NCBI GenBank assembly: GCA_016859345.1
Contig: CM029122.1
Coordinates: 7,890,575-7,954,574 of the forward strand
Length of the DNA: 64,000 nt
Origin: Istiophorus platypterus
Lineage: Eukaryota > Chordata > Actinopteri > Istiophoriformes > Istiophoridae
Reading direction: 5' to 3'
Shown one piece after another: positions 1 through 12,400 of this stretch. A program made the position numbers and the translations under genes. Every line of letters begins with the position of its first letter. The first letter of the stretch is position 1. The notes beneath the pieces are model-generated. The model saw only the letters and a list, made by a program, of their open reading frames with translations. It had not been told where the DNA came from and made no database searches.

Positions 1-820
1 ATCGTGTTGATTAAGAGCCGGGCCATTAATGGCTACATGTGGGAAGTAATGTTCCTGTGAAACTGAACAAACCACAAACTGACACTGTTCAGGAGGTTAC
101 AACCTGTGCTAACCGGTCAGCTAGCTTGATAAGAAGATCTATAATTGTTAACCCCGTCAGTCGGTCAGAAACTAGGTCTATCAGGCTTTTTAATTTTTTC
201 AATTGGACTTGTTTGAAAATGAGGACCCTGCAAAAATACCCTGAATATGCATTGTATGGCTACATACGTAATGGTGTGTTTGTTCAGTGTTTGTGTAATG
301 ACGTAAAAAAGACTGGGGCTTAAGCTATCTGGTCCCCGGCGGAGAGTTAGTATCCTCACCTGTTAAGGGTCCATGTAGAGGACATGAGCAACTTTTTGTT
401 CTTGTATTCAATGTTAGAGCCAGTTAGGCATTAGTTCAGAACTGAAGGTTAAATTTGTGTTATTAAGAGTCAGACAGCCTCTACCGTTCCCGCCTATAGT
501 CTGAAACACTACTACTTCGGCGTGCCAAGGTTTCGATGGGCCCGCTGTGCCTAGTTACAGTTGGTACGCTAGCCATGATTGATCATTTGTTGCTGTAAGT
601 CTACGTCGGTGCTCTCTAACTTTCCGGCAGCAAATCAACAAAACTGTGGCAGTATTCCTTTCAATAGTCGCTCAAACACGGGACCACTCCAGTTGGTATG
701 ACGGCAGCCAACAAATGGAGCAATGAGTCAACCGAGGGAGCGGGAGGAGGAAGGGCAGACCTTGAAGAACCATATGTCAAAGGAAGAGTGAGAGTGCGAG
801 GCGGGGGCTGTGAGCCATAC
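1..820 (-). other. itgbl1: itgbl1 intron 4 (partial)
   Basis: This stretch follows the exon 4 donor and runs off the window. Short open frames occur but none has the cysteine spacing of an ITGBL1 repeat. I see no repeat or RNA gene here. Confidence 0.7.
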
Positions 821-943
821 CTCCGCACACCTCTCCGGTGTCCTCATCCAGACACTCGTTGTCGTCGCACTCGCAGAAACGTCCCGTCACAAGGCCCCTG
901 TTGTCCTTGCTGTCACACATGCAGCTTCCACAGTGGCAGGTGC
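821..943 (-). CDS. itgbl1: itgbl1 coding exon 4: third integrin-type EGF module
   Basis: The exon is 123 bases, with acceptor CCTGTCGCAG and donor GTATGG, and enters and leaves in phase 1. It encodes residues 148-188 plus one base, with eight cysteines: TCHCGSCMCD, then GRFCECDDNEC and GEVCGG. These align with the human TCHCGRCKCD and GKFCECDDRECIDDETEEICGG. The acceptor tract is interrupted by purines, and long CA repeats lie upstream in the sense direction (see 1010-1255). This is the last itgbl1 exon in the window; exon 5 must lie beyond base 1. Confidence 0.93.
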
Positions 944-1006
944 CTGCGACAGGATACCAGCTTTTAGACGAGGTCTAAGTTTGTTTGGTGGACAAGGTTC
1001 ATTTTG

Positions 1007-1009
<3 letters not shown>

Positions 1010-1057
<48 letters not shown>
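1010..1057. repeat. (TG)n microsatellite
   Basis: An uninterrupted TG run of about 24 units, read as CA in the itgbl1 transcript. It starts 66 bases upstream (sense) of the exon 4 acceptor. Imperfect TGTC units follow to about 1072. Confidence 0.97.
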
Positions 1058-1058
<1 letters not shown>

Positions 1059-1188
1059 TGTGTCTGTCTGTGTTTACAGTACGAGGTTGTAGATGGGAGG
1101 ATGTGTGTGTGGTTTGGTGCAGTGCAGGCAATTGTGCAATTGTCTGTCTGTCATATGCCAAGTGTGTTTTTGTGTGTACGTGTGCATC

Positions 1189-1189
<1 letters not shown>

Positions 1190-1219
<30 letters not shown>

Positions 1220-1255
1220 ATGTGTGCATGTGTGCATGTGTGCATGTGTGCATGT
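1190..1255. repeat. (TG)n followed by (GCATGTGT)n microsatellite
   Basis: A TG run to about 1216 followed by about five GCATGTGT octamers. It lies in itgbl1 intron 3, about 250 bases upstream (sense) of exon 4. Confidence 0.95.
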
Positions 1256-2358
1256 GCTGGGGCTTTTCGAATGATGCTCTATAGGGACAGAAGGCTAGAC
1301 AACTCCATGCTGTGAATAAATTTGCAATTCTGCACGCTTACCGGGCCTCATACTGTACAGTACATGCTTTCACAGACATAGACACAGAAACACACACACA
1401 CACATACAGACTCAAATGCGGACACACAAAATACGGGTTTATCCCTCATTTAGCTGGAGGCATTGCGGCCCAGTGGCGAGGTTAAGCCCAGGTGGGTGAG
1501 GGGCTGCTAGTGTGTGGAAAAATAACCTCAGCCCAGACACCGGCTCACACTGTGCGTATCTAGCGTGCCAAAGCTTAATCACGTGTCCGCAGAGATAAAC
1601 ACACACACTGGGCGTGCATCAAATACGCTCTGGCTTGTGAGATTTAAGGCCAGACTGGATCATCAATATTTAATAATACCATTGTTAAATCAGGATGTCA
1701 GTCTTAGTTGTACATCCTGATAGTTATGGTAAGTGTGAGGGCAAAGAGATCACAAGTATCTGCCTTAACTGAAAGAAATGGCATTAAAGGAGCTTATAAG
1801 TTGTAAATAAAGGCTTCATTATGGTTAATAATAATTATATTCATGTTTTGGTCAGTAATAAGCTATAAACAAGGATAAACATTACAAAAATATGAACCGC
1901 AGACTTAATGACTTCTAAGAAAAATTTAAATCCTCCAAAAAAATATCATGAGTTTTTGACTATCTAATGAGAAATTGCATTTTTATTTATAAATAAATTT
2001 ATATATTTTGCCAACCTGGCAACCTAAAAGGTGTCTTTATTAATAGCTGACTACTAATCTATGAAGCATTTATAAAAACCATAAATCTAATCCACTGATT
2101 AAAAATTATAAATCCTTTGACAAAGAATACACTGTTGGAAAGTGATACCGAACACAAAATACTAAAAATACAAAAATTGCAATTTTATGAAACTGCTCTG
2201 TGTAGAGTATATTGTGCATGTGTGTCTGTGGATTTTCAGTGCTGGTTGTTTGTTTGATGCAGGATTTTGTTCATGCTCGGGTATTTTTTCTTGCAACTGT
2301 GCACCAAGACTCATGGTTTGCACCATCTGTGGGTTTTGCGCATGTGTGGTCGCATTAC

Positions 2359-2505
2359 CTCTGTTTGAGCAAACCACCCCCTGTGGGTTTTTGCAGAGCT
2401 CTTTGCTCCTCTTGCTGGATAGGTCACACTCCTCCTGGAACTGGCAGGCGTCTCCAAACCAGCCTTCATCGCACTCACACATCCCACAGTCGCAGTAGCC
2501 ACGGT
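2359..2505 (-). CDS. itgbl1: itgbl1 coding exon 3: second integrin-type EGF module
   Basis: The exon is 147 bases, with an acceptor ending CCCTTCAG and a GTAATG donor. It enters and leaves in phase 1. It encodes residues 99-147 plus one base, with eight cysteines. YCDCGMCECDEGWFGDACQ is the typical integrin-EGF core. It is followed by the inter-repeat segment ECDLSSKRSKELCKNPQG, which parallels the human CDLTKKKSNQMCKNSQD. Neighbouring exons 2 and 4 continue the frame on both sides. Confidence 0.93.
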
Positions 2506-5500
2506 CTGAAGGGAAGCACAACACATCAGCATGCTGCTGTGTCAATGCTCGATGGCATGCCCATTTTAGGTGCATATAAAAATCTCGTACAATCAAAGGA
2601 CACACACATACACACACACGTGTTTTCTTAAATGAATATGATGACATCGCACCACCAGGAGAGATGAGGAATTAGAGGTAAAGGATTCTTCTTTCCTTTG
2701 ACTGTCAATTATTGTAACAGACACATCATACTCAAAGTGACTCTTTTTAATGGATGCGAAATATCGTACATTTCCCTTGAGATGCATAAATGTCCATATA
2801 TTAAACGAGTAGACAGGCAGTACTTAGCTTTCATTATATTTTTAAGTCTTTTTTGCAGCAGAAACTTTTTTTTTGGAACGTTTCAGGGTGATATACCAGC
2901 TTCCCTGTCAGACACTCGGTGAGAGCAGGGGCTTATTTAGCGTTCAGGGGACCTACACTGGCAGTTTGGCCTCACTATTTCTCATCACTCCGATGGCCAC
3001 AGAGAGCAATATAAAAAAACCCAGGAGGAATCATATAATGCAAATGAGGGCTGTTGACAAGTTATTATAAATGTTGCTCCCATTGCATTGAGCAGCAAGG
3101 GGCCTTGTATGTCACACTCAATCATTCTCCTGACTCGTTCATCATGTAAATGTGGTGTCCTTTTCAAGGGCTATCCATCAGTCATTAACAACAGGCAAGT
3201 CCCCTGTCTCCTCTCATTATCGATACGTCTCAGGGGACACTTGGGAACACTTACGAGGAAAAGAAGACCGTAGAAAGTGCACTTCATCGAAAGCTGCACA
3301 ACAACCACAATACAATTCTTGGGAAAATAAAAACAAAAGCCTAAAAAACTACCTTCCATATAATTGTTGTCATATGAGCTGTTAAAATTGTGAGGCTCTG
3401 CGTAGATTGTACTTTCTGCTGGCTGGCTAGGCAATGTAATTACATTATAAATTCTTCTGTGACAATAGGACCTTCATCTATGTACAAATATAATGTACCC
3501 CCCTGGACTCCGAGACTGTCAAATTGCATATTATAGCGCAAAAACAATCGTACATATCAAAAGCGAAGCTGTTCTCCAGTAATTAGTTATTCTCGAATGA
3601 CTGATGCATTTGAAAAATCTATCACCACAAACACTGTACATTTGTTGCATTTCCACTGCCATGTAATTATTACTTGATTTTTTTCAGTAAACACTCAGCA
3701 CTGATTTACAGGGGGTGGCCAGATGGAGATTAAAATATTCCTTCTTTGGTTTATCATGTAAGTTGCATGGATGGGAACGACCACATAGTAGCTCTAAAAC
3801 AGAATTAAGTCTCTCCAGCTTAATTCAGCAGACTATTACAAAGTTGCTGCCACCCACTAGCCCCCATTAATCTCTGTTTGACAATAACTCTGACATATAA
3901 AACGGCTCCTCTTTGTGAGAGTTTATGTGTGTAGGAAGCTGGTTGTCTGTTGACAGTTTATCCTCTCCGGTGCCTCCAAAGCAGTAATTCTCTGTGGCTT
4001 TTGGGGGTGTCAGGGTCCTTCCTACACTCCGCCGACAGACACACACGACCAGCCAATCAGGACCCGACCGCAGACACATCCGACGGGGGGTCGGAGAGAG
4101 CAGGTGAATCTGTACCAGTATCAGTGGCAGTAATAACGGGTTATGTAGCACTATCATTATTAAGTGCTGACAGGGGTGGGTGGGGGTCGGGGGGGGGAGG
4201 GGGGACTCATGCTGCAAACTAATTTTGGACTTGAATTTAACTTGTACCTTATTAATGATTAAAAAGGTATAATATTGACAGGGAGATAAACAGGGAAATA
4301 GGTTTGTATGGAATGCAATAATTCAGCAATAATTACTGGTTAAGTGTATGTGCCAAAAGTAATTTACTCTCTGTGGTTAGAAAACAATTCTATCTCTTAA
4401 ATTTCTTGGAGATATTCTGAGATTCCAGAGAGGTTTCAATTATAAGAAAACCTATAACACAAAACATGCGTTTCATATTGCGAATCCAAAAACTCCCTGA
4501 GACTGTCTCTGTGCTCTGTGCTCATTTATTACTTGTACTTGATGTTTCCTCTTCGAATGACATTTCCCCACTGACTTTGCTTGGATCATATTCTCCACAA
4601 CATGATACTCATTTCGGTGAGTAATTATTCCTTCTTGCTCTCCTCTCCCTGCGGGTTGTGGAGCGTGAAGCGACAGCACGTCAGCTCGTGTTCTGCAGGA
4701 GAGATCTAGGAGACACCTGTCTCAGGTGATAACTCATTCTCTGTATGTACTGTCCTCAGGATGAGGAACTCCTGTATTCATCCCTCTACTTTCTACAGTT
4801 CCCCACCTACAGGCATTCAGTTTTCAAATATGATGAATTCATACCTTCATAATACCTTAAAAGATGTTTTAGAACCATTTCGGCCGCCAAGATCATTTTG
4901 TAACAAGATCCTTTGTTACAAAACGACTGTGGTATAATTTGACTGCATTATTCCCTAACTCCATTTGTGTGCGCGTCGGTATGTACTGTACTGGTACACC
5001 ATTCATACGAAAAATGACACTTTAATTTAGCAAGAATTATGTTGTGTTGTGGGCCATAATCTAATTCATTTCTGATCAAAGAAATGTAGGAAAACTTTTT
5101 CCCAACTTTTGGGTCAGAATGAACTTTTACGAGTAGACTTGAACTGACTTGAGTGGCTTTTTCTCTGTGCGGCCCACGCTAGAATCATTAGGTGACTCAC
5201 CACACAGGCACAGTGCTCACCAAAGCTCTGACTATCTAAGAGAGAGCACATCAAAATATGTACTAAAAAAAAAATACAGAGATGAACAATTTAATGGACT
5301 GTAATTGCTCAAGGACTGCGTTCCACTGTAGGTCCCTATTTGCTATTTTTTTTTTTCACTCTCTCTTCGGGAAATCAACAGAAATTATGCATTAAACCTA
5401 TTAGTCACTTTGGACAGACTGTCATTAGTAAGCTGTTCCCCCATGATTAGTTTATATCCAGTGTCTCTAATGTGTCCTCATTGGAAGCAAGATCATAAGT

Positions 5501-8500
5501 TTATGTAATACTGACAGAAAGTGCATCTGGAGGAGTTTGATTTGGAGCAGCTCTGGCTAAACTGGCTTCTAATGTGCTGCTGACATCAAACTCCCTTGGG
5601 TGGGATCTTCTCCGGCTCTGGCAGGGGACACAGAGTCTAGGGGGCTGAGCCAGGGAAAGAACAGAGGCTCTGAAAAACCCATAGTTTGAGAGAGAAAGGC
5701 AGAGAGGGGAAGAGGCAGAGTGGCTAATATGTGCTCCGACAGAACCCCAAAAACAACCATCCATCGGGGGAAAAGGGTTTTTTTTTTTCGCTCTCGTGCG
5801 TTCACCTCCCCATTTCAACTGCTCCTTCGAGATAGGAGAAGGGAAAACATATGATAAAGTCCGGGTCGTCATCATAGGGAATCATAAGGTTACAGATTGT
5901 TCTGGATTGCAGACCTGCTTGGCTTTCTGCCTCAATCCACATCAGTGGCTGGGGGGGGGGCTGTTACCAGATACGCAGAGAGAACTACTGACCTGTGTTT
6001 GATCAAACACTTTGTGTGCTACCACAGGACGTGTCGTTGTATGAAGAGTCTTGGATAAAGATACATTCAGAGAAAGGAAAGAGAGAAATCACCCACTTTG
6101 TTTTTAATTATGAGTGAACTCAAAGATGATTGATAACTGAAGGGTTCAGTATTGATATACTGGTCTAATTCTAGTCAATATTGTAACAGTGATTAATAAC
6201 AAGCTGATGCAGTGTTTTTTTTTTTTTTTTTTCACTGGGATAATGCAAGCCTGCAGCACCCTGGGCCACCCTCTGTGTTTCTGACAATGGAAAAAGACCA
6301 TACGGTAAATCAGAGAGAAGCACAGCCTGTCTTAACCCAAACCAGAGGAAAACACTTTGCTCAGTTCAGCAGGGACAGAGAGAGTGAGAGCGAAAGAGAA
6401 ATCTAAAGTAGAGAGAGAGAGAGATCTCATGAGGCTCATTCAACGAGGGAAGAAAAGGCAGAAGCCTGTGAAAAAGACCTTCATTTATGACAACAGGGGA
6501 GTTATCAGAGAAATCACAGAAATACAAAATACCCTCAAAAACTTGATTTGAATATTCTTTCAAACAGTCAAAAACAGGTTAAATGTTCTACTTGAAAGCT
6601 TCAGAAATGATCAAAGGCTGTTTCTTTTGTACTGTAGCTGATTTAAAAAAAAAATGGGACACAGAAAAAGGGACAGAAGGTTTGAATATAGTTAAAAACA
6701 CAAAGCAGAATTAAATGATGGGACGGTTTTGCACAGTTGGTCAACAGATGTTTGCATGGTCAGCATCCTATTGCCCGGCTACAATCTGCCACAGAGGGGA
6801 AATACCTTAGTAACAGCATCAGTGCTTTGCGTGAATCCTAAAAAAATCAAAAGTTATTCCACAGAAATGCTGCTGGATAGTTATTTGGAGCTCTACTGCA
6901 AATACCCTCCATTATATTGCGATGGAATGGATGGTACTTTCAGTTTTATCTGGAAATATGCCATAGCAATGTGCAAAATTAGTGGCATTTTTTCCCTCCA
7001 CAGATCTAGTACTATACCATTGTACTGGCCACAGTATAAAAAATAACAGTCTTTTGCTCAGGAAAAATTTCAAAGAGAGCTATCAAATTTCCCCTAATCA
7101 TCCCTAAAGAAGACAGGAGTATTTCAGTATATGAACTGCTTCCATATGCCTCTATATGACCTCCATCCTAGCATAGATTTGGTAAGATCACCCTAGGCAG
7201 TTTCCTTTATACTACATCTAATCACAGATATTTGTATGGAGCTTCCAGTTCAGACTTGCATGTCTATTGATTGCATCCACAAGAAACCTGTGCAACAAAA
7301 GGAAAGACCATGTAAAATCCTTGCAGAAATGACCAGGATCCTGAGGCCATTTTTGCTCTGTGGTGATAGTTCCATTCCCTAAACTTTCCTATATAGTAAG
7401 ATGAACTGAAATGAAATCGAATAAACAGAACTTCAACGTGACAAAAAAAAAACATAACAAAAGACCAAAAATTCAGTCAGTCAATTCATATTGCAATATT
7501 GCTATACTGCTTGGACCTAAAGTTCCTTTGTCCAGCTTGACATGTTGCTCTGACTGAGGAGATCTGAACTAGCCCATGTTTTTCTGATGAATGCCATCCA
7601 AGGTAAAAGAACAACTCGGTGCCAGGAAAGCTAATGTTTTTGGAAAGGAAAAAAACACACAGTTTATCCCTAAGGAGAAAAATCTATCGGATCTTATCAG
7701 TGGGCAGTTGTGAGAGGCAGAGATAAGGAGGCCGCAGGGAGAGAAATTGGCTGCCGATCTCAGACAGCAGACCATGAGTGCTGTATGGGCCATTGAGCAA
7801 TGGGGGGGGGGGGGGGTGTACATTTCAGTATGCTTTGAGTATAATTTTTAGACCCCATATGCACATGGACGTATGTGTGAGCATGCAGTTGGTTGTGCAT
7901 ATTTGTGTGTCCGTGAGTGTAACACTGTCAGAATAAGCCTGATCCTTTTGTGCTTGTGGGTGTGTGTGTGTGTGTGTGTGCGTGTGCGTGCGTGTCTGGG
8001 CGTGAAAACCCATTCCTCTTCTGATGTATCTAGCTTCCATTTGCAGGCTGTGTAACAGTGAGTGAAACCCCATTATCAGGCCGAAGCAGGGCCTTCTCAC
8101 TCCAGACTGCTGAACCATAATGAGCTCCTCACACCAGCCAACTTGTCTACCCAAATAAATCACTCTACCCTGCACACGCACGCATACGCACACATGCACA
8201 CATAACTCCAATAAACCCTGACACCCACAACCCAGCGACTACAGAAGACACAAAGAGAAGCATTCTTTTTCCTTACGCCAACATATAATGATCAACGTCT
8301 CTCACGTCTTCCAGGGTAAGCACCTCAATAAGCGTCTGCTAAGTAAAAACTAAAACAATGTGTTAAAAATAAATTATACGGCTCCGCGGAGCCCAGGCAG
8401 AAAGCAGGGTCAGACGATAATTCTCTGTGGGCTAAACAATACTTTTCACAATAAATGTGATGATTTGATTCATTGTTTATATTACGGCAGTCCAAAAACA

Positions 8501-9290
8501 AAGATCACAAACTAAAGCTGCCAAAACGACGGTAAAGTTAAACCAACAGCTAAAACAGTTTGAACAAAAACTCAACATTGAGTGCAGAGGCCCTATCAAG
8601 GTTTTTTTTTTCTTCTGAGAACTTGTAAAATTTCAGGCAACGGGCAAAGTTCAAAGCTGTACCTCCCAGCGAAAGCTGATGCCTTGCTAACATATGCGAA
8701 TCCACCAGCTGTCTATTACCAATGAAAGCCTTTGAAGTGCTGCCAAGGTGATACGGTTTCTCCAAGACACAATGCTGCACCCCTCTGGATCAGCAAGAAA
8801 AAAAAAAAAGAAACACAGATGAAACCAAAATATTCTAAATCCTCGTGAAGTCGGTGAAATACATGTCTCTCTGTTTGAAATAATATCTAACAAGTGGGAT
8901 ATTTGGAGCCTAAATAAATTTCGTAGGTTTTGGATTACTCCCCTAAGCTTTCCATTCTTGCGAGCTACTTTGCTGAAACGGACTCTAAACATCAGCTGGA
9001 GACTCCATTTGCCAAGCTTCTCTGATGTAAAATCGCAGTGAAGAGATCTGTTACAACACTTACTGACCCATTACTAATAACCATGCTCAAGTGTTTTAAA
9101 AGATGTGGAGCTGTGTGTCAGTCCGTAACTGCGGAGTCATATGGTTATCGTAAAAATTTGGAGGTTCAAACTTTTATTGGACAGTGTCCCATTAAGAGAA
9201 AAGAGATCAGTGCTGTTATCTTCGACTCTTTGCTATAGCACCAAACCATCTGATTATGTCATGTGTCAATGCCTATATCATTGTACGCAC
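2506..9290 (-). other. itgbl1: itgbl1 intron 2
   Basis: A 6.8 kb intron. Visible content is simple sequence only: a poly-T run near 5346, a G-run at 4183-4203, a poly-T at 6215-6232, GA-rich sequence at 6375-6425, a 15-base G-run at 7802-7816 and a TG tract near 7961-7991. No exon-like frame with EGF cysteines was found. The AT-rich block at about 3480-3720 is not an obvious repeat and could include regulatory sequence, but nothing specific can be shown. Confidence 0.8.
7802..7816. repeat. Poly-G run
   Basis: Fifteen consecutive G on the plus strand, inside itgbl1 intron 2. The length may be unreliable because such runs are hard to sequence. Confidence 0.9.
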
Positions 9291-9493
9291 CATTGCAAGT
9301 TTTCTCATTGTGTACACTGCAGACCCAGTCGTGGCACTCGCAGCGAGGCCCAAAGAACCTCCCTGGCTCGGTGGCCTCGCAGATGCAGATGCCGCAATCA
9401 CATTTGCCCCTCCCACTGCAGATCTTGCCATCGGGTGTCCGGCAGCGGCGCAGGGATGACTCTGTGGACAGTTTACACACACCACCCACCTGG
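9291..9493 (-). CDS. itgbl1: itgbl1 coding exon 2: first integrin-type EGF module
   Basis: The acceptor is TTTCTTTTTCCTCAG and the donor is GTGCGT. The exon encodes residues 31-98 and one base of 99, with eleven cysteines. These include the core KCDCGICIC and the segment GRFFGPRCECHDWVC, which match the first EGF-like repeat of vertebrate ITGBL1 (human has a similar FFGPLCECHEWVC). All cysteines needed for the repeat are present. The module ends at KTCN, where exon 3 completes it. The 6.8 kb intron that follows contains no further module that I can detect. Confidence 0.92.
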
Positions 9494-12400
9494 CTGAGGA
9501 AAAAGAAAGAAGGGTCAGCTGTTCTCCAGCTTTGGAAACTGTTGAGGTCGGGGATCAAGTGTGCTACCACCTGTGTCTGTTTGAAATACAAAATACCACA
9601 TTGGAGCAAAAGCATTCTTGCCAGATGTGGCAGTAATGTCTTCTTTCATACATCAGAAAGGATCTTTTTGAGATGCTTGGTATGTATAGCATTTAGAGTA
9701 TGATTACAAACATTTAACAAACCAATTCATGTTTTTTGTGATTATTTTAATAGTTTTTAGCTTGAAGCCAGTTTAGCTTCAAGCCAGTTTCATTGCATTA
9801 CAGTTTAATCTACATCTACATAAGAATTTGGGCATTATATACAAAGCAAATGAATTTAGCGGTGAAGCAGCAGCAGACCTTTGTGGTATAATGGCAATAA
9901 TAATAGAGATGCACTTAAGGTTGTGATATGGTCAAGGTTTGGTTGGGCTTAGGCACAAAAACTACCTGGTTAGGTTTAGGGAAAGATTGTGGTTTGGGTT
10001 AAAATAAATATTTTCTCAGGGTTAGAGGACCTTTGTCGTCATGGTTACAGTAATGAATGCGCAGGTAAGGTTGTGGGATGCTCACGGATAAAAGAAACAA
10101 CACCGGTTTCACACAGAAAATGAACTGCGGACTCCTGTGTGAAACCGCCGTGTTTCACAGCAAGACAGACTCTATATATCACGTTGCCTAACGTCCCCCT
10201 TTGCTCTTGTCGTGATCACTTTGGCTGCCAGGGGTTGCTTAGCACTGAAACGTAATTTTTCCGAGTTCTTTTCCGAGGAGACAGTCTCGTCTGGGTCTAT
10301 ATCAAGAAAAACAAATGCCCTTGAAACACACACACAAAAAAACAGAATGTGGAGGATAAAGGTGATGTATCAAATTGCGCAGAAAAAGCTTCACCTTTCC
10401 TAAGGCACACCCAAGCAGCTGTTGCGGAGCCTCGTTTTGACTCCATGCGGTCTCTCAGTCAGATTTGTTTCATTTGGATGCTGTCTGACATTCTTTTGCT
10501 ATTCCTGCCCTCTCTTGATATTGGCCAGCTCTCCAATTTGGGAACTGTAGACACATTTCAAACAAATCAACAGATAAAATGTTCCTGACACCTCCCATTA
10601 AAATCAAAAACAGTATGTGTGTGTTCCATGTGTCACGGGGAGGTTATACGAATTCCATTTCACACGGGCTTCACCCACTGATGACCTTCCAAGACTCGAC
10701 CGAATTTCCTCTGCAGAGCAGCTTGCTGAATTTTGAAAATATCTGCTAATCGGGATGAGCTCTGGTCCTTTTTCCATGACAGCGTGACATCGGATGACTT
10801 TCTGCAGTCAAGCACGACCACGTCTCTGCCTTCCACTGCTTTACGCAGCCCGGTCCTGCTCCAGCTTCAGCTGATCTTTGTTAGGATCGCTACGTCTGCT
10901 GTGAGCTTGTGCTGCTGCTGCTGTCTGGGTTGTTTGGTCTGCTGGAGGATTCAGCTTCAGCAACATGGTACCTCATTATGATGGGTAATGTAACCCAGAA
11001 GATGGCAAGGAAGACAATGACAGTAGGGATCTTCCCATTTCAGGCATCAGTATCTCACTTTCTGCCTGAACCCGGATACAGGGAGGGTTTCCATCTCTGG
11101 AAACCTGGAATCACATCTGATTTTGGCCTTGGAAACCTTGTCTAACTGCAGCTTTTTTCTTCTTGGTTAAGCTCTCCAAATGGGACTTCTTAGTTACTTA
11201 AGGCCCCGATTAACTGCCATTGCTGACGGCGTCCAAAAATAAATTTACATTTTTGGCGGCAAGTTTGACTGAATTTTAATGGATGATCTATCTAACAAAT
11301 TGGCTGATTAAAGTTATCCTCACACAAGTAATGCCTGCACCACAACGCTGCAGTCGAAACCAGATCCGTATGTGCTGGTTTTTTTTGCGTCATTTTTTTC
11401 TTTTCTTTTTTTAATCTGGCACTTATGTTTCAGCAAAACATTTTTATTTAACAATCCAGTCTCAAAAAGTCCAACTGCTTTCCTGTCAGTCTCCCAGTGG
11501 GTCCTTCCTGTTCGGCAAGGCTCTGTCAAAGAAGCCATTTGAGCCCACTAAGGAGATTCACTCAAACTACTGTCCATTAAAACAGCTTTGTTGGTGGCAC
11601 TGACCTTGGCAATTTAAATGAGCAGTTTGTGCTCCCCTGTTGGTACAGTTGGCCTAGTTCAGAGGGATAAAAATAGTGGTTTACTTAACTCAAATCTATC
11701 TCTTGTACCTAAGAACAACAGGTGTTCTTTTATGTCTGGGCCAGTGCAGCTTAATGCGTTTTTCCCCTCTGGCACTTGGGAAAGAAGAAAAAAAAATGCA
11801 TTGTTTATATGCTAAAAGCTACCAAAGCGCAATTAGTGCCATCTCACAAATTTTGTTAAAACTAAAGATGCAGCCTCGCAGATTCAGTAAAAAAAAAAAA
11901 AAAGGTTATTTGAACAAAACTTAAAGACTTAAGCTAATTGCTGTCTGACTGTAGGTTCTGTGACTGCATAAGATGTTTCTTATCCAAAAAAACATGAGAA
12001 AACAAAACATTTTCACACACAACAAAATCTATAGGGCTATACATCCTTCCAAATACTTGAAATGCAAAGTCAAGTATTTCTTATCCACTTCTCTCACCTT
12101 TAAGATGTATTACAAAGGCTTTTTTTCCCCAGTACTGTTCTGTGGGTGGTTTAGTTTAGTTTAATTTATTAAGATTAAAATAAAAAATATATACAGGCCA
12201 CATATATGTTTGCTGATCCTTTGTAATGGTGGTGTAAGGGAGTGGGGGGTTGGGGGTCTCTGGCCTCCAAGGCCCTCACGTGACCTCCAATTTCAGTTTA
12301 CAAAAATCAACTTGTGTCGGTTCTTTGGGGCTTTTTTTCTCCCTTGAAGCACAGGGCTCAATATATGGCAAGAAATAGGTTAAAAACGATAAAGATAATG

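Larger units (their letters stand above)
944..2358 (-). other. itgbl1: itgbl1 intron 3
   Basis: The intron between exons 3 and 4. It contains the TG/CA microsatellites at 1010-1057 and 1190-1255 and an AT-rich stretch at about 1640-2160. No coding potential is seen. Confidence 0.85.

Noticed and set aside
810..1315. Open frames of Val-Cys or His-Thr repeats
   Set aside because: They are translations of the TG/CA microsatellite and overlap the real itgbl1 exon 4 on the opposite strand.
2162..2647. The full 161-codon minus frame as one exon
   Set aside because: Only 2359-2505 has splice borders in the correct phase. The flanks read through intron sequence and TG repeats.
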